Shown: positions 12,380 through 58,264, counted from the first letter of the stretch. The stretch is DNA of 64,000 nt from Mermis nigrescens (GCA_036768485.1 JAVLUZ010000145.1:14842304-14906303), one strand, 5' to 3'. Translations and numbers: made by a program. The notes: generated by a model from the sequence alone, not told the origin.

Positions 12380-12718
12380 CGTTGCCGTAGGTACCAAAAA
12401 TGATTTTGAAAGGGTAAGATTATGCACGAAAAATAATGGGAATTGGCATCTTTTCATCAAAAAGTATTAAAATTTTCGGCGCGCGCCGTAGGATTATTAT
12501 TTTCATAATTTGGGCCCAGGCGCGGCCAAAATAAGTTCATAACATTGAGAGAAAATGAAATTTTCTGTGCAAAGTTAGAATTATATGAGCTTAATAGATA
12601 GAGCATGCTCGGAAACGTCAGAAAATGCACTTTATTTTGTCTCCCGGCGAACATATCCTGAAATATAGGGTCACCAATTTTGGACCCCGCGGCCTTAAAA
12701 ATCCTGCGTACGCCCCTG
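12380..12718. mobile_element. small hAT-like element next to the PSME3IP1 splice acceptor
   Basis: A 339-bp segment whose right end is CCTGCGTACGCCCCTG. Its left end, CGTTGCCGTAGG, is a degenerate inverted match. Flanks are cctatgtg (12372-12379) and cctatgta (12719-12726), 7 of 8 identical. The right end lies 22 nt upstream of the acceptor AG at 12739-12740. Classification is tentative because the left end is eroded. Confidence 0.5.
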
Positions 12719-12741
12719 CCTATGTACATATACTTTTCAGC

Positions 12742-23642
<10,901 letters not shown>

Positions 23643-23644
23643 TG

Positions 23645-24420
23645 ATCACATGTGGGCCTGGAGGCCTGAACCATACATGTTCTTGTGGTTTTTACCCCTT
23701 CCCTGAAGCTTTTTAATTCCCCCCCAAATTCGCAATTTTTCAAAAGTTTTAAAAAAATTCGTCGAAAAGGTACTGTTTTAACCGTTTGTAGCCGTCTATT
23801 TGCTTAGAAGTGTCGAATTTTTGGTATTTCGCGCCATACACTCGTTTCTTGACCATATTTCGTTCAATTTTTTCGAATTTTTTATTTAAATCGAAATTGT
23901 TATAATTTTTTGTGATTCAGAAGGATAGAGCTTCGTCAGAAACGCTGAAAAACGATGTCTTTGACGCGTATCCGCGATTTTTGAGCCCGAAATGCACTTT
24001 AAAATGGCACCCACTCATGAATAATCTTGAGGGGTTGGGGAGTTTCACTCCCCCAGAAAATCTTTCTGTCCCTCAGAAAAGTTTTTAACCCCTGCCAGAA
24101 TTAGCGATTTTTCAAAAGTCTCCAAAAATTTTCTTAAAATTCATAAAAAGGTGCTTTTTTAAGCATTTGTAGCTATCTATTTGCTCAAAAGTGTCAAAAT
24201 TTTGGCGCTTCGCGCCGTATACTCGTGTTTTAACTATATTATGTTTAATTTATTCTTCTTTTTCGAATTTTTTTGTTTTTATGCTTTAGAAAAATATAGC
24301 ATCATCAGAAACACGAAAACACTATATTTTTGACGCTTATCCACGATTTTTCGGCTAAAAAAACACTTTGAATTTTCAACCCCCACCCCCAGAATTCCCA
24401 TGCCGTGCATGTCTGGTCTG
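23645..24420 (+). repeat. repeat family F, two tandem copies
   Basis: GCTTCGTCAGAAACGCTG (about 23931) and GCATCATCAGAAACACG (about 24299) mark the two copies. Each has the C-run, TTTGCT(C/T)A and GGCGCTTCGCGCC-like core. The stretch begins just after the PSME3IP1 stop. Confidence 0.75.
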
Positions 24421-25549
24421 GCTAAACCCCCGAGAATCTGTAAAAAAACCGAAATCGATAGAACAGAATAAATGAATAAATAAATAGATAAAATCGATAC
24501 CCACAGAAGTGAATTTTTGGTGCTATTTTTGGTAATTTTGCCCCATCGGACCCCCCCCTCAAATTTGGTTGCTGCCCGTTTATGATCTTGATTCAAGCGG
24601 ACTCGATGTTTATCGGTGGAATGACAGTTTTGTTGTGGTTCTTTGTTATGACTTAGTCGTCGCTGTATGTTATTTCGAATTTACTCGGCGAGCATCGTAT
24701 TTCACACTTACTGACGTGAATTTATGCGATTGATATGTGAAGCTTTTCATCCTGATATTGCTACTATTCTAAGCCAAGCTGTGTTTCGTGGATATAAAAG
24801 TCGAAATGTTGGAATTACTAGATGGGAATTGGGTGAAATTGAGCCCTAAAATAGACGAAAATCAATATTTTTTTAAAAAATGCTTTATCGTTGCCAGATA
24901 CTTTGCATTAACATAGTTTTTACGCTATTTTGACATTTATGCCAGTTTTTGAGGCAATTTTGGCCCCAAAGATCAGCTGCTCATCTTTTTCTGGCAATCA
25001 GTATTTATTCCAAATAATATAATTTTTCGCGCTTATTTAGATATCGTTTTGCTTAAATAGAAAAAATGACCTCGCTGAAGGGAGCATATTTGTTGCAAGT
25101 GACTGCTTATACGCAAATATACAAAAGCATTCTGTTTTTGTGAAGGTAAATTCTTGTGCACGCAATAAATGATTTGTAATATCAGTATATTTTCAAATAA
25201 TAAAAATTTTCATACGCCTCGCCTATTGTGTGTTATAAACTTCACTTTACCGTCGTTGAATGAATTTAAGAATAAGTGATTTAAAAAGCAGCTGAAACAT
25301 TCCAGTTTGAAGTAATTGAACTAAAGTAGGTATAAGAAAATGAGAATTATCTTTACTTTTATTTTGAGAGCAGCAATTTTTTGCGACAAATTTGAATTTT
25401 AAGTTTGTAGCTTTTGAATTGACTCTATCGTGTTTCGCTTACAAAATTTTGCACTTAGATAAATTTTAAATAATTGCTGAACTAAATTTGTAAATCTTTT
25501 TATTTTCATATTTAGCGATTCGATTCGTCATTTGTTTTCTGCGCAATCC

Positions 25550-25795
25550 GACATACCTGGGCGTGGGGGTCGGGGGTATGCATCCCCAAGAAACCAAAAT
25601 ACCCACCAGAATTCAAATTTTGAAATTTTTTTTGTTTTTTCCGCAATTTTTTGAATGCCAATGGATAGTGCTCGATGAGAAACGTTGAAAAATTGTTTTT
25701 TTTCGCCATACCACTATTTTTAAGGCCACTTTTGACCTTTAAACAAATCTTGCACCCCCACCTCAGAAGTTTGGTGCCGCCCACCTATGAATCCA
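25550..25795 (+). repeat. repeat family G copy
   Basis: Runs from CTGGGCGTGGGGGTCGGGG through GGATAGTGCTCGATGAGAAA to GGTGCCGCCCACCTATGA. Confidence 0.75.
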
Positions 25796-27063
25796 ACCCG
25801 GTCTTTCTCGAAAATATATTCACAGCTATCAAACATTCCAATAGGGGGTGAGGGGGGTATTACCCCCAGCTCGGGGTCAGAGACTTGAATCACTGTCAGA
25901 CGATTTTGAGCTATCAAACATTTTCTGCAATGATTTTTGGGTACAAAAGTAGCGAAGATATTAACAATTTTTCAGTGCTCTGCGCCGACTAGTACATTTC
26001 TGTTTTATTTACCCCTAAAATACCTAGAATGAAGTTTTAAATGATTCGGAAAGTCAAAATCTTCGATGAACTCTTATATTTTTTACTTACAAGAGTGACG
26101 AAACTAGTCAGAATGGGACAAAAAGCAGTGAAAAATGCAGTTTTTCACATTTAAAGATGCTATATAGAATATTTTAGCCATTTTTCATATTTGACCTGCA
26201 AAAAAGGCTAGGACTCTAAATTTAGTGGTCTCGAGTTTAGGGATTTCACCCCCTGAACTTTCGACCTTGGGAAACTGACAGCTATGCATCTTGACTTATT
26301 TTTTATACTTGGGATGGAGCGTATTTGCTTTATTCGAAACGTGTAATCGTGAAGGACCATAACGTACTCATAAATTCCTGAAAGAATTAGTAAATATGGC
26401 GATTTCAGAAGATGAGGCGACTAAATAATAGAAAAAATTATTTGACCCATGTTGTTCTTTGCATCAGTTGGAAATCAAGACGCAAACTTATCATTTTGGC
26501 AAAAAGTGATTTTTAATATAGTTTATTTACTCTTGTCGCAAATGAACTGCTCTCCCATCTTATTCCAGCAGCTGAATAAGTGCGATCAGTTACACATGTG
26601 TGATTATCTGAAACTGGCTTATTCTTTCTTGCACTCTTCATGTTGCATTCTTTTGTTTTCCACAATCCGATCGACGTGTGCTTGAGAGGGAATCGGTATA
26701 AAGACTAATTTTTAGTAGACACGTTTTCTAGGCATTTGCCCCTTAATAAATAAAGGAGGTTCATTCATTAATATCTACACACGATGAGCTGCACACCTTT
26801 TGGATTTATGTATTCGTTCTGGCTTTCTTAGGCTCTCGTTACACATTCTCGATATTTGGAAGTAGCGCAGTATTTAGTAGAATTAGTGATTTTGTTTATA
26901 ATTCGTTAATTAGTAATAAAAGAAAAACAGGTTCAGTTCTTCTGGGTATCTAATAGCACTCGTGCAACAATGGGTCACTTTTACTTTTCTACTAAGATTT
27001 AAACAAATTGGTATGCCGTTACCTTTAGGCTGCTCTCACAAAAATTTGCACTGAACACTCTAA

Positions 27064-49230
<22,167 letters not shown>

Positions 49231-49624
49231 TTTCTTAATTTATACCTATGTTGTACTAGGTAGGTAAGTGTTTTTACAATTGTTAGCGTTTCCGCCGTTC
49301 TTTTTCGAAGTAAAAACGTCTGATATTTTTGGCTGCACCGGAGCAACAAAATCCGGGACTTCCTTGTGGTAGTACGCTAAGTCCGATTCATTCGCTTCGA
49401 GAATAATTAGTGAAGTTCTGGAAAATGTCATTTCATTTAGGTATTACATTTGTGGCAGGATTCCTGATTGATTTTGGAAAATTCCCTCAGTCTATTCACG
49501 CGAATCCTGCGACCGCTACTTCAGGGGCTATGTGTATGTACATTCGATGAGATGTGTATAGTACATGCTGGGGTTTATGATTTATTGACTGTATGCTGTC
49601 AGTACAATAATTATCGTATTGACC

Positions 49625-49855
49625 ATAGGTGGGCGGCACCAAAGTTCTGGGGGAATGCAAGATTTTTGCAAAGGTCAAAAAATGGCCTTAAAAATGGTGG
49701 TATAGCGAAAAACCATTTTTCAACGGTTCTCATCGAGCACTATCTATTGACATCAAAAAATTGCTGGAAAAAACAAAAAAAATTCGAAAATTGAATTCTG
49801 TGGGGGGGGGGTATTTTGATTTCTCGGGGTGTGCATACCCCTAACGCCCAGGTAT
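49625..49855 (-). repeat. repeat family G copy
   Basis: CATAGGTGGGCGGCACCAAA, CTCATCGAGCACTATC and a G-run followed by GCATACCCCTAACGCCCAGG: an inverted copy. Confidence 0.75.
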
Positions 49856-50132
49856 GGTATTGACAGCAGATAAGCGTGGAGGTCTGGCTGGCTGGACCAC
49901 ACAGAAGCCGGATTCGAACTTTCGGGATGTTTATGCTAATAGAAAGAACTTGGTGAGAAACGTTGAAAAATTGTGTTTGCGTCAATTTTTTTGCGTCAAT
50001 TTTTTTAACCTTAAAATTTTTGAAATTTTCCGAGAGCTCGTCGGAAACGCTGAAAGGCCATGTTTCTGACGTACATATATCTAGCATTTTTATACTTTCG
50101 ACTTCCCGGAACTGATGAGTATTATATAATGC

Positions 50133-50764
50133 TAGCAAAAAAATGCTCCGATGGAACAAAAAAGGTAAATATTCTTGAATTTCTTCATTGTCAATGATGT
50201 AAAAGGAGGGGACTAGGGAAAATTTCCCTATATGCGCAGAAGCCATAGGAATGTGCTAAACAGTTAGACTTCTCTAAACAACGCAAAAATCGAAGTATAT
50301 TCTGCGGCCTGTGAAAAATGAGGGTGTAGTCACAAAACGCTCTCAAGTGTTTCGCAAAAGAGCTTTGAAGACACTTCCATGACTATTAAATCATCAATGC
50401 ATTATTTATTTAATGAAATCTTGACCTTCCATTATGTTCTGGCGTAAAAGATAACCTGCATGGCCAACTCAATAGTTTGCATGAAAAACCACAAAGAAAT
50501 TCTTTAATTTTTTCCAAAATAAAGTAATCAAAATACTCGCCGTCGTTATCGAAATTACTACGGAAAATCTGCAGAAACGCGCATAGGCCGTAGAATATAC
50601 TTCGATTTTTCCGTTGCTTAGGGGAAGTCTAACTGTTTAGCACATTCCTATGGCTTCTGCGCATATAGGGAAATTTTCCCTAGTCCCCTCCTTTTATATC
50701 CTTAACAATGAAGCAATTCAAGGATATTTACCTTTTTTTCCATCGGAGCATTTTGTTTCGCTAG
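50133..50764. mobile_element. fold-back element, copy 3
   Basis: Arms about 50133-50310 and 50588-50764. Ends CTAGCAAAAAAATGCTCC / GGAGCATTTTGTTTCGCTAG. The arm interior contains a private stretch (ATGCGCAGAAGCCATAGGAA) that is mirrored exactly in its own right arm but absent from the other copies. Confidence 0.85.
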
Positions 50765-50869
50765 TCCCCTTCTTTTATTTAATATTGTGAGCCATATATC
50801 CATAGGTGGGCAGCGGCGAAATTCTGGGGGGTGCAAGTAGCTGGACAAATTTCTTTTATCGTCTCGAAC

Positions 50870-51818
50870 CCATTATATTAAATGATCACAGATCAAGAAA
50901 TATTGCATTAAAAGAAAAAATTTTACCTTTTGTGCTATTATAGCCCTCTACATTATAAAACCAACTGGACTGCACAGAAACCAAAATTGTGATAGATAAG
51001 CTTTAGGACACGCCAAGGGTAAAAAACCCGTATACTTTACACATTTGTGCAACAACCATTGAGTGTAAAGAAATTTTAATGTCACATTCGTTATCTACAA
51101 GTCGGAGGCAACATTTTTAAAAATGAAATTGGCCCTCCGCAAATTGTTTGATACCCAATGCTCTGAGCAGAAAAGTGCTTCTCAGTGTAAACTTTACACT
51201 TGTGCTAATAACGCAATAGAAACAAAATAAACTAGGATCGGTAACGCTAAGGTCAGGGCACATTTTAAGCATAATTAGCATGTTCCGCCTACTTAGCGGA
51301 GTAGCTGAAAACGTTTCTCGTCCCGAATTTTTTACACTAAAACGATCACAGATCGAGAAATATTGCGTTAAAAGAGAAAAAAATTTCATGTTTTGAGATG
51401 TTGTGACCCTCTACATTATAAGACCAATTGGACTGCACAGAAACCAAAATTGAGATAGATAAGCTTTAGGACACGCCAAGAGTAAAAAACCCGTATATTT
51501 TACACTTTTGTGCAACAACCATTGAGTATAAAGAAATTTTAATGTCACGTTCGTAATCTACAACTCGAGTGCAACATTTCAAAAAAATTGGCCCTCCGCA
51601 AATAATTTGATTTTTCGGTTTACACTTTACACACTCATTGCTAAATCGGTATTGAGTGTAAACAAAAAATAAAAAAATGGTACATCGAGTTTTTTAATTA
51701 TCTACAGTTCAAAAAAACCGCACCTGCCAGGTGTGTGCCGTTGTTGCTGTGAGGGGGTCACAAAATTCGCACTCGCTGCGATAAACATATAAGAAAAAAG
51801 GTGGCCAAGTATATTATA
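50870..51818 (+). repeat. TTTACAC element fragment D with internal duplication
   Basis: GATCACAGATC(A/G)AGAAATATTG occurs at about 50884 and 51345, and the following ~150 bp are also repeated (offset about 462 bp). TTTACAC motifs are frequent. It ends GGCCAAGTATATT against fold-back copy 4. Confidence 0.7.
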
Positions 51819-52578
51819 TAGCAAAGAAAAATGCTCCGATGGAACAAAAAAGATGAATATACTTGGAATTGTGGATTATTATGGATGTAAAAGGAGGGGA
51901 CTAGGAAAAATCTACTTAAAGTCGGAAAATCTGCTAAAAATCACACTTTCTCTAAGCAACGCAAAAAATCGATGTATATTCTGCGGCCTCTAAAACAGTG
52001 TATTTTTTAAATAATGTTCGAAGTTTCAGATAAGAGTGTATAAACGAAATCTATCAAGGTTACCTTTTTAAATTGCTGGCACCTGATTGATAGAAAACAA
52101 GAGGTATTGTATTTAAAGTTGTTTTATTTTATGAGCATTATAGCAAACAAAGCAGGAGCCGATTGATTAGTGCACACAATCGCTTCGGGCATGCTAGTGT
52201 ATCTACATTAAGTCTGTTTCAAGTCAACTTACGCGTTTCCTACTGTTTTAAACCAACCATGTCTTCAATTGTCTTCGATGTTTGCTATTTCATTCAATTG
52301 GCTTGGAAGACTGTTAGTTTACTTAATATCATTTCCCATAGCTACTGCATAGCTAACGTGCTGCTGTTTCAATCATTGTTATGGTTGAATATTTATTTTA
52401 ATCTGTTGGCCGCAGAATATACATCGATTTTTTGCGTTGCTTAGAGAAAGTGTGATTTTTAGCAGATTTTCCGACTTTAGGTAGATTTTTCCTAGTCCCC
52501 TCCTTTTACATCCATAATAATCCACAATTCCAAGTATATTCATCTTTTTTGTCCCATCGGAGCATTTTTCTTTGCTAG
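51819..52578. mobile_element. fold-back element, copy 4
   Basis: Ends TAGCAAAGAAAAATGCTCCG / GGAGCATTTTTCTTTGCTAG. Inner arm ends ATGTATATTCTGCGGCC / GGCCGCAGAATATACAT. Arms are nearly perfect mirror images, including variants private to this copy. Confidence 0.87.
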
Positions 52579-52582
52579 TACA

Positions 52583-55500
52583 CTACTTTTAATTAGCGTG
52601 ATTTCAGTACATCAGTCAGTAAACACAATCAGTAACATGCCACAATAATGACAACAGTCCAAGAACGCGGAAAACAATATTGTTCTTAACATCAGCATTA
52701 TTTTTTTAAACAAGACAACCTTATTGACACCATCCATTTTCAAATTAAAACTGCATTAAGTTATTTCTTCTTAATGTGCAGTTCACTTATAATCAAGCAC
52801 AAATATTTAACCAACGAATTCACATTGCAAATCCTCACTCAATCAATACACAAGCACAATGTGTTGTGACTTTTTGAAATTGAAAACACCCAATTTTCAA
52901 TTTTCAAATTGAAAAATGGATCAATTTTCAAATTGAAAATTGGATCAATTTTCAAATTGAAAATTGGGTCAATTTTCAAATTGAAAATTGGGTGTTTGAA
53001 TTTGCGATAAAGAAAATAATCAAAAGATAGTCACTTGGTTTATTTAAGCCGAGTAATAAAATAACGACCGTCCACCAATTCCAAACTAAACGCGACTAAT
53101 CTGATCACTATGAAAAAGTTTTGAAAAATGAGCTTGCTAAGCGAGAGTTGTAAACCAAGAGAAACTTAAAGTTAAAACCTACCATTAAATTATTAAGAAA
53201 ATTATAAAAGATTTTAAACTTTAAGAAAATGGAAAAGGCGGGATGTTGGTAAATTAGAAGGCAAAATTTTTCGGCAAAAATTCAAAAATTTCACGCAAAT
53301 ATCAAATGTAAGGAACACTAACGCTTTGATTTGGTAGTAAAATAAATTTGTAGTATAGACTACATATTAACAACAAATGAATAGTGCAAACTTTACACAA
53401 CTACTAGGTGTAGAGAATACTAACAGTTTACGGCTTATTAATATACATGATTACAATAAAGCTGCATATCTTTGTCGACTTCTGTGCACAGTAGTGTGAT
53501 TGCTGGTTCATTTTAAACCACTTTTGCAGGCAATTTACATCAATTGAACGATAGCTCTCCATGTGCAAGATTTTGTGAAACATATTATAAACACGGCTAA
53601 GAAGGATTTAACTTTAATGCAACCCATTTAAGACAAAATTACATCTCTTCAATGATCTAAGGACACTTGAACATAATTTTTAAATCACTTTAGATTACTT
53701 TTGAGGGTAAACAAACTCACTTAATTAATGTCTCACATATGAATCCTTGAAAATTTCTTGACTTTAGTTACAAAGTCTCTGCAAGTCTATCGAATTAAGG
53801 TTAACACGTAATGTAAACTTTACACAAACACATAGCGTAAAGAATATTTTAGTCGGATTCGTAATTTTGATATTGCTACGATATTTCTTTCAACATTTAT
53901 GGAAAAATGAGTCTCCATAATGTTTTAAAGACAATAAACATTAGGTTTAAACCACTTTGCAATACTGCTGAGTGTAAGCAAGCGCGCCCAACTGACGTAT
54001 ATATTTCATTCCCTGTAAATTTTTATATCTCAGGAAAACATTTCGGTTTTTGCAATGCTCTAGAACAAAGGCTAACATGCAGTGTAAAAAATTACTCGGA
54101 TATTATGATCAACATTCATGAAAAAATTATGTCTCTACAATGGTCTGAGGACATATAAACAATGAGTGTAAACTACTTTACATCACTGTTGGATGTAAAC
54201 AAACGCGCCTACGTGACGTCTCACATTTGATCCTTTGAAAACTTCTAGACTCCAGGAAAAAATTAGGTTTCTGGAATGCTCAAAAACGAAGATAAATACA
54301 TATGTAGTGTAAACTTCATGTAAACACCTAGTATAAAGAAGATTTTAGTCAGATTCGTAATTTTGATATTGTTCCGATATAACGATTAATATTTATGAAA
54401 AAATTAAGTCTACATAATGTTCTATGTGCAAACTAACAATTGGTGTAAACTACTTTACAACACCGTAGAGTGTAAACATATGCGCCAGACTGGCATATCA
54501 AATTTGGTTCCTGGTCCATTTCTAGACTTGATAAACGTGTCCCTGACTCGTAACCGGAGAAGCAGGCAGAAAAAACAAGACAGAAACGCATTTTAAACTC
54601 CAAATTTTTGACTTTACACTCGCTAAATATTAATGTATAGACAATTTGCTTTGACATGCACACGATATAAAGCTCTTTATTTTTATTCTATTAGACTTAT
54701 CCCGACTTCTGGACGGAGAAAGTGGCGAACATAAAAGGCAACAAAAACGTATTTTCCATCATTTAGAACACTGTAACCTTTAAAATTCCGTACCAAACTC
54801 CCCATTGAGTTTAAAGAAATTCGGTTTGGTACAATTTGTAGCTTTTAAATCGTAGTACATTCCTGTGTGCCAAATTTCTCTTGCAAAAATTATTTGGTAT
54901 GATTTATTAATCAAAATTCGGAAAAAACGTGTTTTTTCGCCCATTTTTTACCTCTGATTTCGAACTTTACACCCCCATAAATAACTCAATATTGCGTTTT
55001 TTTAAATGCGGTTTGCTGCGATGTTTAGCCCCTGTGAGGCACTTTATTAATGCTGTCTTCGATTTACACTGACTCATAAGCGGAAAAATTTGGCAGAGAA
55101 ATCTTAGTTAAAATCCGTTTTTTACACCATCCACTGGAGTGTAAACTTTAAACCCCAGGATCTAACTCACCATAGAGCATAGAAGACTTTGCTTATATGC
55201 AGAATGTAGCCCTTGATCCGCTCTACATTTCTGTCAGAAAACATTTTAAAAACCTCACAACCGGAGTTAGTATAGGACCTAGGCAGGTTGAAAACTCGAC
55301 CAAAAAGTGCTTTTTCACCCCCAGATTTTCGCACTCTTTACACTGCCGTTCGATAACTAATGCGAATTTCAAAAAACAAAAAAAGTGCCATCTGTAGAAT
55401 TCATCCCTCTATTATCCTATCCTGTTCAATCCTTCGAGTCATCAATACTCAGTTGTCCACATGCCGCAGTAAAAAGGTCCCAAAATTTGTCCTATGTTAT

Positions 55501-55710
55501 AACGTTTCACAAAAACTTTACACCTTCTTTACACAGTCAATTTTGAGTTTCAAGAAAAACAAAAAAACACTGGCAGCAAATTTTTTCATTATCTTTCTTT
55601 TAAAAAAACCGCACCTTCCAGAAGTGTCCCGTTATAGCTGTAGGGGGGTGCACAGGTGTTGGGGGTACCCAAGTATATTATAGGTACGCGCTAACGCGCT
55701 ACCTAAGATA
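52583..55710 (+). repeat. TTTACAC element, copy C
   Basis: Starts with the same junction to a fold-back element as copy A (CTAGTAC(A/C)CTACTTTTAATTAG). It carries an AATTTTCAA palindromic array (52883-52996), then the ~275-bp units and the right part matching 30.4-31.55 kb nearly base for base. Ends GGGGTACCCAAGTATATTAT and GCGCTAACGCGC. Repeat entries cover it; there is no gene. Confidence 0.8.
52883..52996. repeat. nested palindromic tandem repeat
   Basis: Four ~26-bp units of CAATTTTCAAATTGAAAATT, each a palindrome, enclosed by AAACACCCA at the left and TGGGTGTTT at the right. The whole tract could form a cruciform. Confidence 0.9.
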
Positions 55711-55857
55711 ATATATATTTTTCCTTCCGCTAAAAAACGCAAAAAATCGAAGTATACCTTGCAGCCTGCAGAGGGGACTTGAACCTCCAACGTAAAAAAA
55801 TTTCTTTTTCAACACATATAACTAATATTTATTTATAGTCTGTTTCAAAAAAGTTTC

Positions 55858-56170
55858 TGTGCCCCTGAACCCCCTTCAGTGGGAGTAATTTTTGCCGGAA
55901 ACGGGGTCAGGGGTGTTCAACCTGAGAAGCTCAATTTGGGGAACCCCGGTTCCGCACTCTGGATCACCCCCATGGCAGATAAACCCCCCGACGGAACCGG
56001 GTCAGCTTCAAATATGAATAATAGGTTACCCCATTTCTGAGCCCCAACCCTCCTTCAATGGGAGAAAGTTTGTCGGAAACGAAGTTTGGGGCGTTGACCC
56101 TGGTGGGCCCTACTTGGTGAACCCGGTTCCGGCACTTTGAATTGCCCCCAGGGCGGAAAAACCCCGGACG
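55858..56170. repeat. two ~178-bp tandem units, GC-rich
   Basis: CCCCTTCAGTGGGAG / CCTCCTTCAATGGGAG, and GAACCCCGGTTCCGCACT / GAACCCGGTTCCGGCACT, recur with an offset of about 178 bp. Clearly more GC-rich than the region. No gene recognised. Confidence 0.75.
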
Positions 56171-56178
56171 GAACCGTA

Positions 56179-56690
56179 GTGCAGCAGAGGTGCTACTACA
56201 CAATTTGAAATTGATACTTTGAAGTTAAACCCGTAAGGTTAATGTTATATTGTTTCTCAATTATATCGAATATTAGCGCAGAAAGTGAGCAAGAGCCCGA
56301 GTAGACGGTTAGTACTGACACGCGATACAGAGCGGAAGATCCGCGAAACCGGTGCGGGTAAAATTTTGCTCACGTAACGGAAGGTATGCGGCGCAGCCCG
56401 TTACAGTTGAAGGTCTCCGAGTTCGAACTCTGGAGTTGTCTGCGCTCACGCTTCTCTTAGAGGGGAGGAGTGTAGCAGAGGTTCTACTACACAATTTGAA
56501 ATTGATACTCTGAAGTTAAACCCGTGAGGTTGATGTTATATTGTTTCTCAATTATATCATAAATTAGCGCAGAAAGTGAGCAAGAGCCCGAGTAGTCAGT
56601 TAGTACCACACACGCGATACATAGCGGAAGATCCGGGAAACCGGTGCGGGTAAAATTTTGCTCACGTAACGGAAGGTAATGCGGCGGCGC
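56179..56690. repeat. duplicated ~215-bp segment (offset about 293 bp)
   Basis: 56179-56393 and 56471-56685 share GCAGAGGT(G/T)CTACTACACA through AGCGCAGAAAGTGAGCAAGA and GGTGCGGGTAAAATTTTGCT. The 80 bp between the copies contain GAGTTCGAACTCTGGAG, which resembles a polymerase III B box but does not fold as a tRNA. Class unknown. Confidence 0.75.
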
Positions 56691-56699
56691 CAATAACCG

Positions 56700-58025
56700 A
56701 GAATTTTTTTAGCAAATCTTTTCAGAGGCTACAGTATTTCCATCTTTCCTACTTACTGTAGGTCATTTAGGGATCAATGTAGTTACATAGTGTAAGATGG
56801 TGATCCACTCCTGTTGCAGGCTCGAAAGTCGAGACTGTGCATGTCAATTAAGCACCCTACTGTTATCACAGCAGTTTTGGGCACCTTGGCTAAGCGAACA
56901 GATCGCTTATTGCAAGGCATGCGGATGCGACCCCTGCGGCCAATCTGGCGCCGCATATATTGCAGGTGCTTTACAATAAATTACTTACTGTAACAGTACA
57001 TACAACACGCATACATGTGGTGGACAGACTATTATTACTTCCAACTTATTATCAATTTCTATTCGACAATAATATAATTTAACAAAAATATCAAAATATA
57101 ACTTTTTTATATCAAAAATTCATCGGCAAGCTTCTTACATCTTGTTACTGTAATTTTTTCGCATAATTAATGAGATCGTCGTGGCGAACGGACGGAGCGA
57201 TTTTGTTTATCGACGTTGTTTTCTAATTCATCATTTCTTGTGTCCATTGTGTTTTTGTCGTCAATATAATTGAAAAATCAATTGGATTCTTACGAACCTT
57301 AAGTAAGTCGAAATTGTTTCACGAACGAAAACTTTGAGTACTTTCTACGATGTTGCAAAAAGAAGCTAAACAGGAAAAAGGAACAACTGACCGGTTGAAC
57401 TCCTGTTGTTAGGATAGAAGTTTTTAGTGCTCCTACATATACGATTTAATTAGAATTGAATTAAAATCATGTTTCTAGGTAGGTATGTACCTAGCAATCT
57501 TGCCTCTAAGTAAATTTATCGTTAAGTAGCTGAATTCAGCTTTGCGATTTACAATTTACGTGATTCTTTCTGCGAGAAAATTTGAATACCGTTCTAGCGA
57601 GATATCTAGGCGGCTGTGCTTTAAGATTAAGTGCTTGACACAGAAGTACTTAAGCTTTAATATGAGAAGCTAGCAAAAATAGTATCTGTCAAGCAAGTGC
57701 ACTTAGTTTACACTTGTTCTTGATTTACTTTAGAGGCAACTAAGCGCTTAGAATTTGTAAGTTTACAAATTATAAATAAAAGCGCAAGAGCTCCCATTTA
57801 TCACCAAGGGGTTTACCACCCAACAACAACAACAGCACTACCTACAACAACAACAGCACTACCTTATAATAGAGCTACTTTATACATAGGAAGTAAGGGT
57901 TTTTCTATAAAATTTTTTAAGGCATAATTTATTCTTGTCTTCCAGCAGATCATGCACACGGATTGAATTCGCGCATTCAGCTTGCCATAAATTGACCCTT
58001 AAACACATTAGACTAACATTTTAAA
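56700..58025. other. gene-free stretch
   Basis: No gene recognised. A small CAACAACAACAGCACTACCT duplication lies at about 57822-57865. Confidence 0.5.
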
Positions 58026-58033
58026 CATCGTCG

Positions 58034-58107
58034 CAAACTTTGGCTTAGCGCATTGGTAGAACGTCTGATTTTCGTCGAAGCAACACGGGTTCGATTCTAG
58101 GTGCGAC
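58034..58107 (+). ncRNA. tRNA-like sequence, probably degenerate or a SINE head
   Basis: An A-box-like TGGCTTAGCGCATTGG at 58041 and a B-box-like GGTTCGATTCT at 58088 have the spacing of a tRNA promoter. The acceptor, anticodon and T stems pair poorly, so a functional tRNA is unlikely. Confidence 0.3.
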
Positions 58108-58264
58108 ATTTTTATTTAGTGCACTTACTCTAGTATGTCCCAGCACTGTTTACATGCTTGAATTAATTCTACATGGACGGCTTAGTGCATTAAAAATGGA
58201 AGAATGACAGCCATTCGCCCCCACTCACTTTTTCTGTCGACTTACAGTAAATCACCTAGTTAGG

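Noticed and set aside
26449..26685. 78-aa ORF upstream of RNMT
   Set aside because: Ser/Leu/Cys-rich product of T-rich DNA with no recognised motif; not needed for RNMT, whose start follows an acceptor at 27173.
49740..50246. 168-aa minus-strand ORF
   Set aside because: Runs across a family G repeat and a fold-back arm; no domain, so chance.
56390..56460. tRNA gene near GAGTTCGAACTCTGGAG
   Set aside because: Only a B-box-like motif; T stem, anticodon arm and acceptor stem do not pair.
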